Source of the DNA: Roseateles aquatilis
GTDB lineage: Bacteria > Pseudomonadota > Gammaproteobacteria > Burkholderiales > Burkholderiaceae_C
Assembly: GCF_002205645.1 (NCBI RefSeq)
Contig: NZ_NIOF01000003.1
Coordinates: 310,001-374,000, forward strand
Direction of reading: 5' to 3'
Length of the DNA stretch: 64,000 bases
A program made the translations under genes and the position numbers. This document shows positions 1 to 8,382 of the stretch, in pieces (positions within the stretch are counted from its first letter, which is position 1; every line of letters begins with the position of its first letter). The notes beneath the pieces are model-generated. The model saw only the letters and a list, made by a program, of their open reading frames with translations. It ran no database searches and was not told the DNA's origin.

Positions 1-2
1 CG

Positions 3-2030
3 GCGTTGTCGACGTTCCTGCTCATGCGCTACGCCGGCATGTCGGCCAACCTGATGAGCTTGGGTGGTCTCGCCATCGCGCTGGGCATGCTGGTGGACGC
101 CGCCGTCGTCGTGGTCGAGAACGTCGTGCAGCACATGGGGCACGACAAGGGGTCATCGAAACTTCCGAAGCTTCACGTCATCTTCCGCGCAGTGCGGGAG
201 GTGGCCGCTCCGGTGTCGGCGGGCATCCTGATCATCGTGGTGGTGTTCCTGCCGCTCCTGACGCTGCAGGGACTGGAAGGCAAGTTCTTCGTGCCGGTGG
301 CCATGACGATCGTGTTCGCCTTGGCCAGCTCGCTGGTGTTGTCCCTGACGATCATCCCCGTGCTGTCGTCCTTCCTGCTGAAGAAGGTGGCGCACGAGGA
401 CCCGTGGCTGCCGCGCAAGCTCCTCAAGGCCTATGAGCCGGTGCTCGACTTCGCACTGCGCCGCTCCAAGGTGGTCTATGCCGTCGCCGGCGCCCTGCTG
501 GTGATTGCCGCCGGCGTCTACATGATGGTCGGCAAGACCTTCATGCCGGCCATGGATGAAGGCGACATCATTGTCGGCATCGAGAAGCTGCCTTCGGTGA
601 GCCTGGAGCAGACGGCCGCACTCGATCTGAAGATCCAACAGGCGTTGATGAAGGACATTCCCGATGTCACCGGTGTGGTGGCTAGAGCGGGTTCGGACGA
701 GATCGGTCTGGATCCGATGGGACTGAACCAGACCGACACCTTCCTGATCCTGAAGCCGCGCGCCGATTGGCAGGTGAAGAACAAGGGCGAGCTGATCGAG
801 AAGATCCGCAAGGTGCTCGATCAACTGCCTGGGATCAGCTACAGCTTCACGCAGCCGATCGACATGCGCGTTTCCGAGATGATCATCGGCGTTCGTGGCG
901 ATCTGGCAATCAAGGTCTTTGGTCCGGACCTGGACAAGCTCAACGAGTTCGCCGCGCAGATCGAGACGGTGATGAAGCAGGTCCCGGGCAACCAGGACGT
1001 GTACACCGTGCAGAACGACGGCGTGCAGTACCTGCGTGTGGTGGTGGATCGGCTGGCCGCGGGACGGTATGGCCTGTCAGTGGAGGATGTCCAAGACGCG
1101 CTTCGCGTGCAGATCGAAGGTCAACGCGCGGGTACCGTCATCGACGGCACGCGTCGCATTCCGATCGTGCTGCGTGGACCGGACAGCGTGAAGGTCTCTC
1201 CGGCGGAGTTCGCGGCCCTGACGCTCACCGGTGCGGGCGGCCAGGCGGTCCCCCTGCAAGAGGTGGCAAGGCTGGAGCGCGAAAGCGGTCCCGTGAAGAT
1301 CGACCGCGAAATGGGAAGCCGTTACAGCGTGGTCATCGCCAACGTCGCGGGTCGCGATCTGGTCGGCTTTGTGGAGGAGGCCAAGGTCAAGGTCGCCGAG
1401 GCAGTGAAGTTGCCCACCGGCTATCGCGTCACCTGGGGCGGCCAGTTCGAGAACCAGCAACGCGCGGCCGAGCGGCTGACCCTGGTGGTGCCGCTCGCAC
1501 TCGGCGTGATCTTCATCATCCTGTTCACGACCTTCGGCTCGGTGCGACAAGCGCTTCTTGTGCTGTCGAACGTGCCCTTCGCGATGGTGGGTGGCATCGT
1601 CGCGCTGTGGGCGACAGGAGAGTACCTGTCGGTGCCCGCATCGGTCGGCTTCATTGCGCTGCTTGGCATCGCGGTGCTCAACGGGGTCGTGCTGGTGACC
1701 TACTTCAATCAGCTGCGCGCCGCCGGCATGTCACTGCTCGACTGCGTGACGCAAGGCGCGAAACGGCGGCTGCGACCCGTGTGCATGACTGCGCTGATCA
1801 CGGCCTTCGGCCTGATCCCGCTGCTCTTCGCGACAGGACCGGGCTCCGAGATTCAGCGCCCTCTGGCGATCGTCGTGGTCGGCGGCCTGATCACGGCAAC
1901 GGCGCTCACGCTGATCGTGCTGCCGATCCTCTACCTGCGATTCGCTGAGCCAGCCAAGAAGGCCGATGCGCCGGATGACGCATCCGGCCCCTCCGCGGCC
2001 GTCACCGTCGAGGAGCCCGCTCATGGTTAA
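3..2030 (+). CDS. HME-RND heavy-metal efflux pump, inner-membrane subunit (CzcA/CusA type), 5' end outside window
   Basis: Proton-driven inner-membrane subunit of a tripartite heavy-metal exporter. About 675 residues are visible; full-length family members have roughly 1,040, so about 370 N-terminal residues lie upstream of the window. The reading frame is open from base 3. The first residues are the TM4 region, GGLAIALGMLVDAAVVVVEN, with the charged Asp and Glu of the proton relay. The periplasmic porter segment contains FMPAMDEGD, and the C-terminal half has the usual membrane helices. The stop overlaps the next gene by 8 bases. Downstream DUF3240, channel, HupE-like and NreB-like genes make nickel or cobalt a plausible substrate, but the metal cannot be read from the sequence. 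Confidence 0.93.
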   Translation, partial: ALSTFLLMRYAGMSANLMSLGGLAIALGMLVDAAVVVVENVVQHMGHDKGSSKLPKLHVIFRAVREVAAPVSAGILIIVVVFLPLLTLQGLEGKFFVPVAMTIVFALASSLVLSLTIIPVLSSFLLKKVAHEDPWLPRKLLKAYEPVLDFALRRSKVVYAVAGALLVIAAGVYMMVGKTFMPAMDEGDIIVGIEKLPSVSLEQTAALDLKIQQALMKDIPDVTGVVARAGSDEIGLDPMGLNQTDTFLILKPRADWQVKNKGELIEKIRKVLDQLPGISYSFTQPIDMRVSEMIIGVRGDLAIKVFGPDLDKLNEFAAQIETVMKQVPGNQDVYTVQNDGVQYLRVVVDRLAAGRYGLSVEDVQDALRVQIEGQRAGTVIDGTRRIPIVLRGPDSVKVSPAEFAALTLTGAGGQAVPLQEVARLERESGPVKIDREMGSRYSVVIANVAGRDLVGFVEEAKVKVAEAVKLPTGYRVTWGGQFENQQRAAERLTLVVPLALGVIFIILFTTFGSVRQALLVLSNVPFAMVGGIVALWATGEYLSVPASVGFIALLGIAVLNGVVLVTYFNQLRAAGMSLLDCVTQGAKRRLRPVCMTALITAFGLIPLLFATGPGSEIQRPLAIVVVGGLITATALTLIVLPILYLRFAEPAKKADAPDDASGPSAAVTVEEPAHG

Positions 2031-2322
2031 GTTGTGCCTCTCCCTCATCTGCTCGCCGTCCAGCGAGGAGCAGGTGCTCGACGAGCTCCTGCAGATCCAG
2101 GGCGACAACCTGTTCACGAGCTCGATGGCGTTCAGCCATGGCCTGGCGCCAACGCGCATGGCCGCCAGTGAACAGGTGCTTGGCCGCAGCGCGAGCGCGG
2201 TCGTTCAGGTCATCGTCGAAGAGTCGGCGATGCCGCCGCTGATTACCCACCTTGCGCATGCCTTCAAGGGCACCGGTATTCGCTACTGGGTGACGGTGGT
2301 GGTCATGGACGGAGAAATGTGA
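2023..2322 (+). CDS. DUF3240 family protein (PII-like), RND-pump associated
   Basis: A 99-residue cytosolic protein of the DUF3240 family, which has a small ferredoxin/PII-like fold and is typically encoded beside CzcA/CusA-type genes. The chosen ATG overlaps the end of the pump gene by 8 bases. It is preferred over an earlier in-frame ATG at 1966 because that would add a low-complexity Pro/Arg stretch and deepen the overlap. The C-terminal part (GIRYWVTVVVMDGEM) is typical. A regulatory or metal-sensing role has been suggested for the family; here it is inferred only from its position between pump and channel genes. Confidence 0.85.
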   Translation: MVKLCLSLICSPSSEEQVLDELLQIQGDNLFTSSMAFSHGLAPTRMAASEQVLGRSASAVVQVIVEESAMPPLITHLAHAFKGTGIRYWVTVVVMDGEM

Positions 2323-3575
2323 TGAAGAAATGGAAATTCGTACCCGTGGCGCTGTTCGGGGTCATCGCCGCAGCATGCGCAGCCCAGACGGTGCCGGTGA
2401 CGCCATCCGCCGATCTGCCTTCGGATGAAGTGGGCATCCGGTTGATCCAGGACGACCCCTCCGTCGCCCAGGCTCGGTTCGCGCTCGAAGCCGCTCGCCA
2501 AAGGGCTCAGGGGTTGAACGTCGGCCCCAACGAATGGGCCGCCCGTTCGACCATTCAGCGGCGTCGCGATCGAAGCGTCAACGCCAGCAGCAACGAGTGG
2601 ACTGTGGGGATCGAACGTGCGATCCGGATCAACGGCAAGGCCGGCATCGATCGCGATCTTGGCGAGGCTCACATTCGACTGGCGACATCGCAGTTCGGTG
2701 AAGCTCGTCACGAGGCCGCTGCGGAGTTGATGACCCTTTGGCTCGATTGGACCGCCGCGCAGCGCTTGCAGGCGCTGTGGCAGGAGCAGGTCCAGTCTGC
2801 GCAGGAGAACTTCAAGACCGTCGACAAGCGTCGAACGGCCGGGGATGCGTCAACCCTCGAACTGAACTCCGCGCGTGCTGATCTGGCCGAGGTGCAACGC
2901 CAACTGTCGCTGGCCTCCAACGAGGAGGCCCGTGCCCGCGCGAAGGCTGCGACCCGGTTCCCGACTCTGCGTCTGGAGCCGACGCCGGCCGGAGTACCCA
3001 GTTCGATGGGAGGCGACCCGCTTCAGTGGCGGGAGCGGATCCTTAGCGAGAGCGAGGAGCTGCGCAGCGCCCGCGAGGCCACGCGGCTGGCAGAACTGGT
3101 GGCTTCGCGCGCTCGGGCTGACCGCATCCCCGATCCGACCGTCGGCGTCTTCACCAGCTCCGAGCGGGCCGGTGCCGAGCGCATCGTGGGGCTGACGTTC
3201 GGAATGCCGATCGGCGGCAGCTACCGCCAGGCGCAGGAGCGCGAGAGCCTGCAGCAGGCCGAGGCCTCACGCGCGGCAGCTGATCTGGTGCAGCGTCAGC
3301 TCGAAGCGCGAGTGGCGCAAGAGATGGCCAATGTCGAAGGCAGTCTCGAGCGCTGGCGTCTGTCCAACCAGTCGCTCGATGTTGCTCGTGACAACGCGCG
3401 CCTCACGCAGCGTGCTTACGCCGCTGGCGAAGCTGATCTGCAGACGCTGCTGCTCGCAAGGCGTCAAGGCATCGACGCCGCGCTGGGTGCCGAGCAGGCC
3501 CGCACGGACGCGCTTCGATCGCGATATCGCCTGCTCATCGACGCCCACCTGATCTGGGGCCTGGGCGCCAACTGA
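2322..3575 (+). CDS. TolC/CzcC-family outer-membrane channel of the RND pump
   Basis: A 417-residue outer-membrane factor that would complete the upstream RND pump. The N-terminus is a signal peptide, basic MKKWKF followed by a hydrophobic core ending near AAACAAQ. The rest is alternating Ala/Arg/Glu/Gln-rich helices with the internal duplication typical of CzcC-like channels. ATG 2322 is coupled to the DUF3240 stop (TGATG) and is preceded by GGAG seven bases upstream; a GTG one codon earlier is possible. No adaptor (CzcB) gene lies downstream, so it presumably precedes the pump gene, outside the window. Confidence 0.88.
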   Translation: MKKWKFVPVALFGVIAAACAAQTVPVTPSADLPSDEVGIRLIQDDPSVAQARFALEAARQRAQGLNVGPNEWAARSTIQRRRDRSVNASSNEWTVGIERAIRINGKAGIDRDLGEAHIRLATSQFGEARHEAAAELMTLWLDWTAAQRLQALWQEQVQSAQENFKTVDKRRTAGDASTLELNSARADLAEVQRQLSLASNEEARARAKAATRFPTLRLEPTPAGVPSSMGGDPLQWRERILSESEELRSAREATRLAELVASRARADRIPDPTVGVFTSSERAGAERIVGLTFGMPIGGSYRQAQERESLQQAEASRAAADLVQRQLEARVAQEMANVEGSLERWRLSNQSLDVARDNARLTQRAYAAGEADLQTLLLARRQGIDAALGAEQARTDALRSRYRLLIDAHLIWGLGAN

Positions 3576-3616
3576 GTTCCCGTCCTTCCATCCACCACCT
3601 GAGAAAGACCTCATCA

Positions 3617-4402
3617 ATGTTCGGACGTTTTGCCCGGCCCCTCATGGGCGTAGGACTCCTCCTCGCCGCCTTCGCAGCCCAAGCCCACGGCATCTCCGAG
3701 GCCGACAAGCAGCGCATGCTGGACGGCGGCTACCTGCAGTACATCGGGCTGGGTGCCAGCCACATGGTGACTGGCTATGACCACCTGCTGTTCCTGTTCG
3801 GCGTGGTGTTCTTCCTGACGAAGTTCTCCGACGTCGCGAAGTTCGTCACCGCCTTCACGCTGGGCCACTGCATCACGCTGATCTTCGCGACCTTCCTGAA
3901 GATCACCTGGAACTTCTGGCTTGTCGATTCGCTGATCGCGATCAGCGTCATGTACAAGGCCTTCGACAACAACGGCGGCTTCCAGACCTATCTGAACCGC
4001 AAGTCGCCGAACCTGCTGATGGTGGTGTTCGGCTTCGGCCTGTTGCACGGCTTCGGGCTGTCGACACGGCTGCAGCAGTTGCCGCTGGGCGAGGACTCGT
4101 TCGGCATGCTGATGCGCATCCTGAGCTTCAACGTCGGCGTGGAAATCGGCCAGATCGCCGCACTGGTCGTGATGGTGGGACTGCTGTCCCTCTGGCGAAA
4201 GCGTGAATCGTTCACCCGATTCAGCCGGATGGCCAACCACGGCCTGATGACCCTCGGCGGCCTGCTGCTGCTCATGCAGCTTCACGGCTACCAGCACGAC
4301 AGCGGCCCCGACGAATTCCGCTTCCCCGCGAAGGAACACCAGCACGCGCATGAGGACCTGGATGTCGAGAAGAGCATCCAGACCGAGCGCGAAAGCCTGT
4401 GA
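3617..4402 (+). CDS. HupE/UreJ family membrane protein
   Basis: A 261-residue inner-membrane protein with a cleavable signal sequence (ending near AAQAHG) and about six further hydrophobic segments. The family signature is visible in the first helices: a GYDHLLFLFG block, then FTLGHCITL. A second conserved block FGFGLLHGFGLS lies in the middle. HupE/UreJ proteins are associated with nickel or cobalt transport. Its place after an RND operon and before an NreB-like exporter fits nickel/cobalt handling. The hydrophilic His-containing tail (KEHQHAHED) may bind metal. Confidence 0.85.
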   Translation: MFGRFARPLMGVGLLLAAFAAQAHGISEADKQRMLDGGYLQYIGLGASHMVTGYDHLLFLFGVVFFLTKFSDVAKFVTAFTLGHCITLIFATFLKITWNFWLVDSLIAISVMYKAFDNNGGFQTYLNRKSPNLLMVVFGFGLLHGFGLSTRLQQLPLGEDSFGMLMRILSFNVGVEIGQIAALVVMVGLLSLWRKRESFTRFSRMANHGLMTLGGLLLLMQLHGYQHDSGPDEFRFPAKEHQHAHEDLDVEKSIQTERESL

Positions 4403-4456
4403 CGCCGACGGCTATCCATAAGTCCTGATTTCCCCCACCAATCCTTGGAGTCATCC

Positions 4457-4810
4457 ATGAAGAAGTTCATCACTGTGGCAACCCTCCTGGCCGGTGCCGG
4501 CCTGTCCGGCCAGGCCATGGCCAGCGGCGCATCGGACTGCCATTTCCACGGCAACGCCGTTGCCACTCAAGCGACCGTGTCTACCTGCGCGGCCAAGTAT
4601 CAGAAGGATCTGATCGCCTCCGGAAAGATCGCCAAGTCCTGGGCTGCGGTCAAGGAACCGGCCTCCTTCGAGCAGATCGACGGCGAGAAGGGCAAGGAGT
4701 GGAAGGTGACGTTCAAGGACCCGGCGGCCGCCGACAAGTCCAAGGAGTCGCTGTACATGTTCTTCACGGCGCAAGGCAACTTCATCGCTGCGAACCACAC
4801 CGGCAAGTAA
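4457..4810 (+). CDS. DUF6488-type small periplasmic protein
   Basis: A 117-residue exported protein with signal peptide MKKFITVATLLAGAGLSGQ followed by AMAS. The mature part has a paired CHFHG and a second Cys (STCAAKY), then a lysine-rich domain ending in FFTAQGNFIAANHTGK. I match it to DUF6488, whose members accompany HupE-like and RND metal genes in Burkholderiales. ATG 4457 is chosen because TTGGAG precedes it; an ATG four codons earlier has no better signal. The function is unknown, probably periplasmic and metal-related. Confidence 0.75.
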   Translation: MKKFITVATLLAGAGLSGQAMASGASDCHFHGNAVATQATVSTCAAKYQKDLIASGKIAKSWAAVKEPASFEQIDGEKGKEWKVTFKDPAAADKSKESLYMFFTAQGNFIAANHTGK

Positions 4811-4889
4811 GCCGTCTGTGAGGCCCGGCGGCGCAATAGGCGTCGCCCGGCTTTCCCGTTCTCGTCGCTACAAGCGGACGGAGGGTGAG

Positions 4890-6242
4890 ATGCTGGATGT
4901 CCTCAAGAATCGAACTTATCGCCACCTGTTTTTTGCGCAGGTGATCGCACTCGTAGGAACAGGCCTGGCCACGGTGGCTCTGGGTCTTCTGGCGTACGAC
5001 ATCGCTGGTGCCGACGCCGGCGCCGTCCTCGGAACCGCGTTGGCCATCAAGATGCTGGCCTACATCGGGGTGGCCCCGATCGCATCGGCCTTCGCCGAGC
5101 GCGTTCCTCGTCGCACGCTGCTTGTCACCCTGGACCTGGTGCGAGCCGCGGTTGCGTTGTCGCTGCCCTTCGTCACGCAGGTCTGGCAGGTCTATCTGCT
5201 GATCTTTGTGCTGCAGTCCGCGTCCGCGGGCTTCACCCCCACGTTCCAGGCCACGATTCCCGACGTGCTCCCGAAGGAGGAGGACTACACGAAGGCGCTC
5301 TCGCTGTCCCGCTTGGCCTATGACCTGGAGAGCCTCGCGAGTCCCGCACTGGCCGCAGCGCTGCTGACGGTCGTGAGTTTCCACAGCTTGTTCTTTGGCA
5401 CGGTCGTCGGTTTCATCGCATCGGCAGTGTTGGTGGTCTCGGCGATCCTTCCCAAGGCCAAGATGCCGCCCAAGCGCAGCATCTACGAGCGCACGACACG
5501 CGGAAGCCGCATCTACCTGGCTACCCCACGCCTGCGGGCACTGCTCGCGCTCAACCTGGCTGCCGCATCGGCCAGTGCCATGGTGATCGTCAACACCGTA
5601 GTGATGGTGCAAGGTCAGATGAGGCTGTCGCAGAACGCCACGGCAGCCGCCCTGGCCGCGTTTGGTGGCGGCTCCATGCTTGTGGCGTTGGGACTGCCCC
5701 GCTTGCTGGATCGATTGTCCGATAGACGCGTGATGCTGAGCGGCGCTGCCGTTCTATGCGTCGGCCTCTTCCTGGGGCCGTTTGCCATGGAGTCGCTGGT
5801 CACTCTGGTGGCACTATGGCTCGTCATGGGCGTGGGGTACTCGCTGGTTCAAACGCCGTCAGGCCGTCTCCTGCGCCGCTCTGCGCGTGAAGAGGATCGA
5901 CCGGCGCTCTTCGCAGCGCAGTTCGCGTTGTCTCACGCCTGCTGGCTGATCACCTATCCCGTGGCGGGCTGGTTGGGCGCACGCGCGGGACTGGCAAAGA
6001 GCTTCGTCGTGCTCGGAGGCATCGCAACCATCGCGGCGACGCTGAGTGCTCGACTCTGGTCTCGGGCGGATCCCAAGGAAGTCGCGCATGAGCACGCCGA
6101 GCTTGACGCCTCGCATGCGCATCTCCAGACGGCGGAGGCCGGCCAGCCGCACAGCCACGACTTCGTGATCGATGACCTGCACAAGCGCTGGCCCAGCGCT
6201 GGCGAACCAGGGTCGACAACGGGGCGAAACGGCAAACCCTGA
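4890..6242 (+). CDS. nreB: MFS exporter with His-rich tail, NreB-like (nickel efflux)
   Basis: A 450-residue major facilitator with about twelve membrane helices. The C-terminus is hydrophilic and histidine-rich (HEHAELDASHAH, QPHSHDFVIDD). That tail after an MFS core is characteristic of NreB, a nickel exporter known from betaproteobacteria. Start ATG 4890 follows a strong Shine-Dalgarno (GGAGGGTGAG); the frame stays open for 24 residues upstream, but those look non-coding. The stop overlaps a small downstream ORF. Substrate is inferred from the His tail and the HupE-like neighbour. Confidence 0.82.
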   Translation: MLDVLKNRTYRHLFFAQVIALVGTGLATVALGLLAYDIAGADAGAVLGTALAIKMLAYIGVAPIASAFAERVPRRTLLVTLDLVRAAVALSLPFVTQVWQVYLLIFVLQSASAGFTPTFQATIPDVLPKEEDYTKALSLSRLAYDLESLASPALAAALLTVVSFHSLFFGTVVGFIASAVLVVSAILPKAKMPPKRSIYERTTRGSRIYLATPRLRALLALNLAAASASAMVIVNTVVMVQGQMRLSQNATAAALAAFGGGSMLVALGLPRLLDRLSDRRVMLSGAAVLCVGLFLGPFAMESLVTLVALWLVMGVGYSLVQTPSGRLLRRSAREEDRPALFAAQFALSHACWLITYPVAGWLGARAGLAKSFVVLGGIATIAATLSARLWSRADPKEVAHEHAELDASHAHLQTAEAGQPHSHDFVIDDLHKRWPSAGEPGSTTGRNGKP

Positions 6243-6463
6243 TGAACTGTGGTGCTTCGATGGCGCACATCCTGACGGCGCATCCGGGGTTGGGGAACTT
6301 CCTACTCTGGTCGTTCGGGATTCTCTTCGTCGGCGTCGTGGTCCTGGCTGTTGCCTCTGCCCGGACGCGGCGCAAGGCCAATCGCCAGCGCAATGCGGAG
6401 CACGGACAAGGCAGGCGAGGCCACGCGGCCGTTGCTCGGCGAAGGAAGAGCGGACACCGTTGA
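6242..6463 (+). CDS. Small predicted membrane protein, unknown
   Basis: A possible 73-residue protein with one hydrophobic helix (FLLWSFGILFVGVVVLAVAS) followed by a very basic tail. The ATG overlaps the stop of the NreB-like gene (ATGA), suggesting translational coupling; an inner ATG at 6260 is also possible. I do not recognise a family, and the basic tail could simply be GC-rich non-coding sequence. Confidence 0.4.
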   Translation: MNCGASMAHILTAHPGLGNFLLWSFGILFVGVVVLAVASARTRRKANRQRNAEHGQGRRGHAAVARRRKSGHR

Positions 6464-6548
6464 ACAGCGGCGTACCGCGCGCATGTCCGAGCGCCATGTC
6501 CGAAGCAGAAAGGTAACGCTCCAATTTCGTATCCAACCGACTGTTCTC

Positions 6549-6983
6549 ATGAAAATTCACCTGGCCCTTGCATTTCTGACGCTGTCCATGGGGACGTTGG
6601 CGTGCGCGCAAGACCGCATCAAGGCCGCCCGCAAGCAGAGTCCATCGATTGCGTCAATACTGGCCGCCTGGGACTCGTACTTCAACGCCAACAATCTCGT
6701 CGGGATTCCGATGGACCGGTTGCCCGCGAACGGCGAGTGTCTTCTGTGGTTCCCTCAAAAGAAGCAGTCGGATCAACCTCCGTCGGTGAATTGCTCTCAG
6801 ATGACTTCTGCGGCCCCGGGCGCCGTGCTGGTCTCTCGCGAGCGCGATGCCAGCGTCGTCGATGTCGCTGTCTACGGCTCCCGCGTTGCGGCGCACGTGA
6901 TCGCGCGAGGGACCTTTGGCGTACGCGCCGGCAGCATCCTCCGAGTCACTTCCCCGACGAGTCTCAGCAGGACTCCGCCGTGA
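6549..6983 (+). CDS. Hypothetical exported protein
   Basis: A 144-residue protein with a convincing signal peptide: MKIHLALAFLTLSMGTLACA, then QD. The mature part starts with a helical segment, and includes Cys at GECLLW and NCSQM that could form a disulphide. No family is recognised. The frame is open much further upstream, but ATG 6549 gives the only sensible N-terminus. It lies between the NreB-like and CzcE-like genes and may be another periplasmic accessory factor; that is inference from position and export signal. Confidence 0.55.
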   Translation: MKIHLALAFLTLSMGTLACAQDRIKAARKQSPSIASILAAWDSYFNANNLVGIPMDRLPANGECLLWFPQKKQSDQPPSVNCSQMTSAAPGAVLVSRERDASVVDVAVYGSRVAAHVIARGTFGVRAGSILRVTSPTSLSRTPP

Positions 6984-7132
6984 TCGACCGCATCGTGCGA
7001 CCTGTCCTGCCTATACGCGCGGCCGGGCACGCTCTATGTCGGGTCTTGTGCAGCTAACAAACTTGTCATCGCTACGACAGGTCCGTTGAAAGCGACAGAT
7101 TTCTAAAGTGCTGTTCATGGTGGATGCGGTAG

Positions 7133-7149
7133 GTGCTCTTGTTGAGCAC
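7133..7149 (+). promoter_or_regulatory. Small hairpin in the leader of the CzcE-like gene
   Basis: Perfect 6-bp arms GTGCTC/GAGCAC around the loop TTGTT, about 27 bases upstream of the ATG at 7176 and before the Shine-Dalgarno AAGGAG. It could be an mRNA leader structure or an operator half; no T-run follows, so it is not a terminator. Confidence 0.3.
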
Positions 7150-7175
7150 GGCTCCACCGGAACAAGGAGATCTGT

Positions 7176-7520
7176 ATGAACCGAACCGTTGCTATGATCG
7201 CTGTCGCTGCCAACCTGTTCGCCGGCCTGAACGCGCCGGTCGCAGCACAGACGACCGAGCGTCTGATGAACGGAAATTCCATCTACGGCGTGCCGTTCGC
7301 AGGTCAGAAGACCGATTTCGTCGTCGACCTCGATTCGCGCAAGGCCATCAACATCGAATGCGGCCAGACCGTGCAGTTCCGCCAAGGCGGAAAGACCTTC
7401 GCCTGGAAGTTCGACGTCGTCGGGCACCGCGCGGTAGACCTGTCCAAGATCGCTCCGGCGGGATTCTCGAGCAAGCCGTTCAAGGTCTACGTCGACAAGA
7501 ACGAAGGCGAACGAGCCTGA
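7176..7520 (+). CDS. CzcE-like periplasmic metal-binding protein
   Basis: A 114-residue exported protein with signal peptide ending at APVAAQ. The mature domain has the layout of CzcE, a copper/divalent-metal-binding periplasmic protein of Cupriavidus czc clusters: a G-x-P segment (YGVPFAG), VVDLDSRKAINIECGQTVQF, then FAWKFDVVG and a C-terminal FKVYVDKN. The gene has its own leader with AAGGAG and ends at a strong terminator at 7527-7555, so it is probably monocistronic. CzcE is thought to buffer or sense periplasmic metal. Confidence 0.75.
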   Translation: MNRTVAMIAVAANLFAGLNAPVAAQTTERLMNGNSIYGVPFAGQKTDFVVDLDSRKAINIECGQTVQFRQGGKTFAWKFDVVGHRAVDLSKIAPAGFSSKPFKVYVDKNEGERA

Positions 7521-7526
7521 AACCCA

Positions 7527-7555
7527 CGAAGCCGCACCAGCGGCTTCGCCTTTTT
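7527..7555 (+). terminator. Rho-independent terminator after the CzcE-like gene
   Basis: Perfect 9-bp stem CGAAGCCGC/GCGGCTTCG with loop ACCA, followed by CCTTTTT. The T-run abuts the GGGGGA that serves as ribosome binding site for the flgB-like gene, so that gene must have another promoter or depend on read-through. Confidence 0.85.
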
Positions 7556-7565
7556 GGGGGATGCC

Positions 7566-8036
7566 ATGGATGGGATCAAAGACACGAGGTTCGGCGCCGC
7601 CACGGCGAAGCAGGCGCAGGATTCAGATGAGTGGCGGGCGCAGGCGCTGGTATTTCGCGGTAAGCGCCAAGCCATGCTGGCGAGCAACATCGCCAACGCT
7701 GACACGCCCAACTACAAGGCGCGCGACATCTCGTTTGCAGACGTTCTGAAGGCCTCAAGCCAGGCCGAGGAACTGACCGACCAGGATGGCAAGGACAGGG
7801 GGGTGGCTCGGGAAGTGCCGCTCATACCCTCGAGCACGCTGGCGTTCGCAGGCTACAGGCAGCCGTTGCAAGACAGCATCGATGGCAACACCGTAGAGGT
7901 CGAGCGCGAGCAGGCTGAGTTCGCTCGCAACACGATTCTGTACACCCTGGCGATGGCATCGCTGGATGATGAGGCCACGGAGTTCAAACAGGCAGCTGCG
8001 CTGCCAAATGCTGCGTCGCCCACGAGGCGTGGCTGA
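7566..8036 (+). CDS. Orphan FlgB-like flagellar rod protein
   Basis: A 156-residue protein with the FlgB rod signature ASNIANADTPNYKARDISF near residue 40 and the second conserved block DGNTVEVEREQAEFARNTI near residue 110. FlgB is the proximal rod protein of the flagellar basal body, normally the first gene of flgBCDE. Here no flgC or other rod gene follows. ATG 7566 is chosen because GGGGGA lies just upstream; an in-frame TTG at 7554 would sit inside the terminator. The C-terminal tail after QAAALP is longer than usual. It may be a stray copy, a scavenged gene or an adapted paralogue. Confidence 0.8.
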   Translation: MDGIKDTRFGAATAKQAQDSDEWRAQALVFRGKRQAMLASNIANADTPNYKARDISFADVLKASSQAEELTDQDGKDRGVAREVPLIPSSTLAFAGYRQPLQDSIDGNTVEVEREQAEFARNTILYTLAMASLDDEATEFKQAAALPNAASPTRRG

Positions 8037-8081
8037 TCACTGATCAGTTCGCGACTGACCTGTGGGTTCGTCGCGGCCGGT

Positions 8082-8276
8082 TCAATCGCCTCGAGTCATC
8101 GCGGCGAGGGCGTCGAGCGCCGCATCTTCGGCAAGCTCCGGGCGGTCGTATTCCCCCTCGATCGGCACGCGAATAGGCGACCCTAGTTCGGGCGGCGGGG
8201 TGAGCACCAGCACGGCCACGAAACGCCCGGACTCGTTGCAGTCGACCTCGAGGTTCGAAACCCAGCCCTCGTCCAT
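8082..8276 (-). CDS. Small conserved protein, paralogue of the gene at 33078-33305
   Basis: A 64-residue acidic protein. The ATG at 8276 is preceded by a strong ribosome binding site (GGAGGG); a TTG 16 codons upstream has none. It shares a pattern with the protein at 33078-33305: an EV(D/E)C strand, then AVLVL, then RVP(L/I) and GE, then an Ala/Glu-rich helix. That similarity supports both as real genes. It lies just past the porin terminator, so it is probably transcribed separately. No known family is recognised. Confidence 0.6.
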   Translation of the reverse strand: MDEGWVSNLEVDCNESGRFVAVLVLTPPPELGSPIRVPIEGEYDRPELAEDAALDALAAMTRGD

Positions 8277-8320
8277 CAGCCCTCCGATCGGTGTTTGCTT
8301 CCGAAAGCCAAATGGTAGGC

Positions 8321-8355
8321 CCAAAGAAAAGGGGATGCGCGATGCGCATCCCCTT
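8321..8355 (-). terminator. Rho-independent terminator of the porin gene
   Basis: 12-bp perfect arms AAGGGGATGCGC/GCGCATCCCCTT with a 3-base loop. On the minus strand the stem is followed by TTTTCTTTGG, giving a terminator for the leftward porin transcript. Confidence 0.8.
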
Positions 8356-8382
8356 CGCCTTTACCTTGCAGAAAGCCTAGCC

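Noticed and set aside
767-1948. A 393-residue frame inside the RND pump gene
   Set aside because: It is an Arg/Gly-rich out-of-frame shadow of a clearly coding pump sequence.
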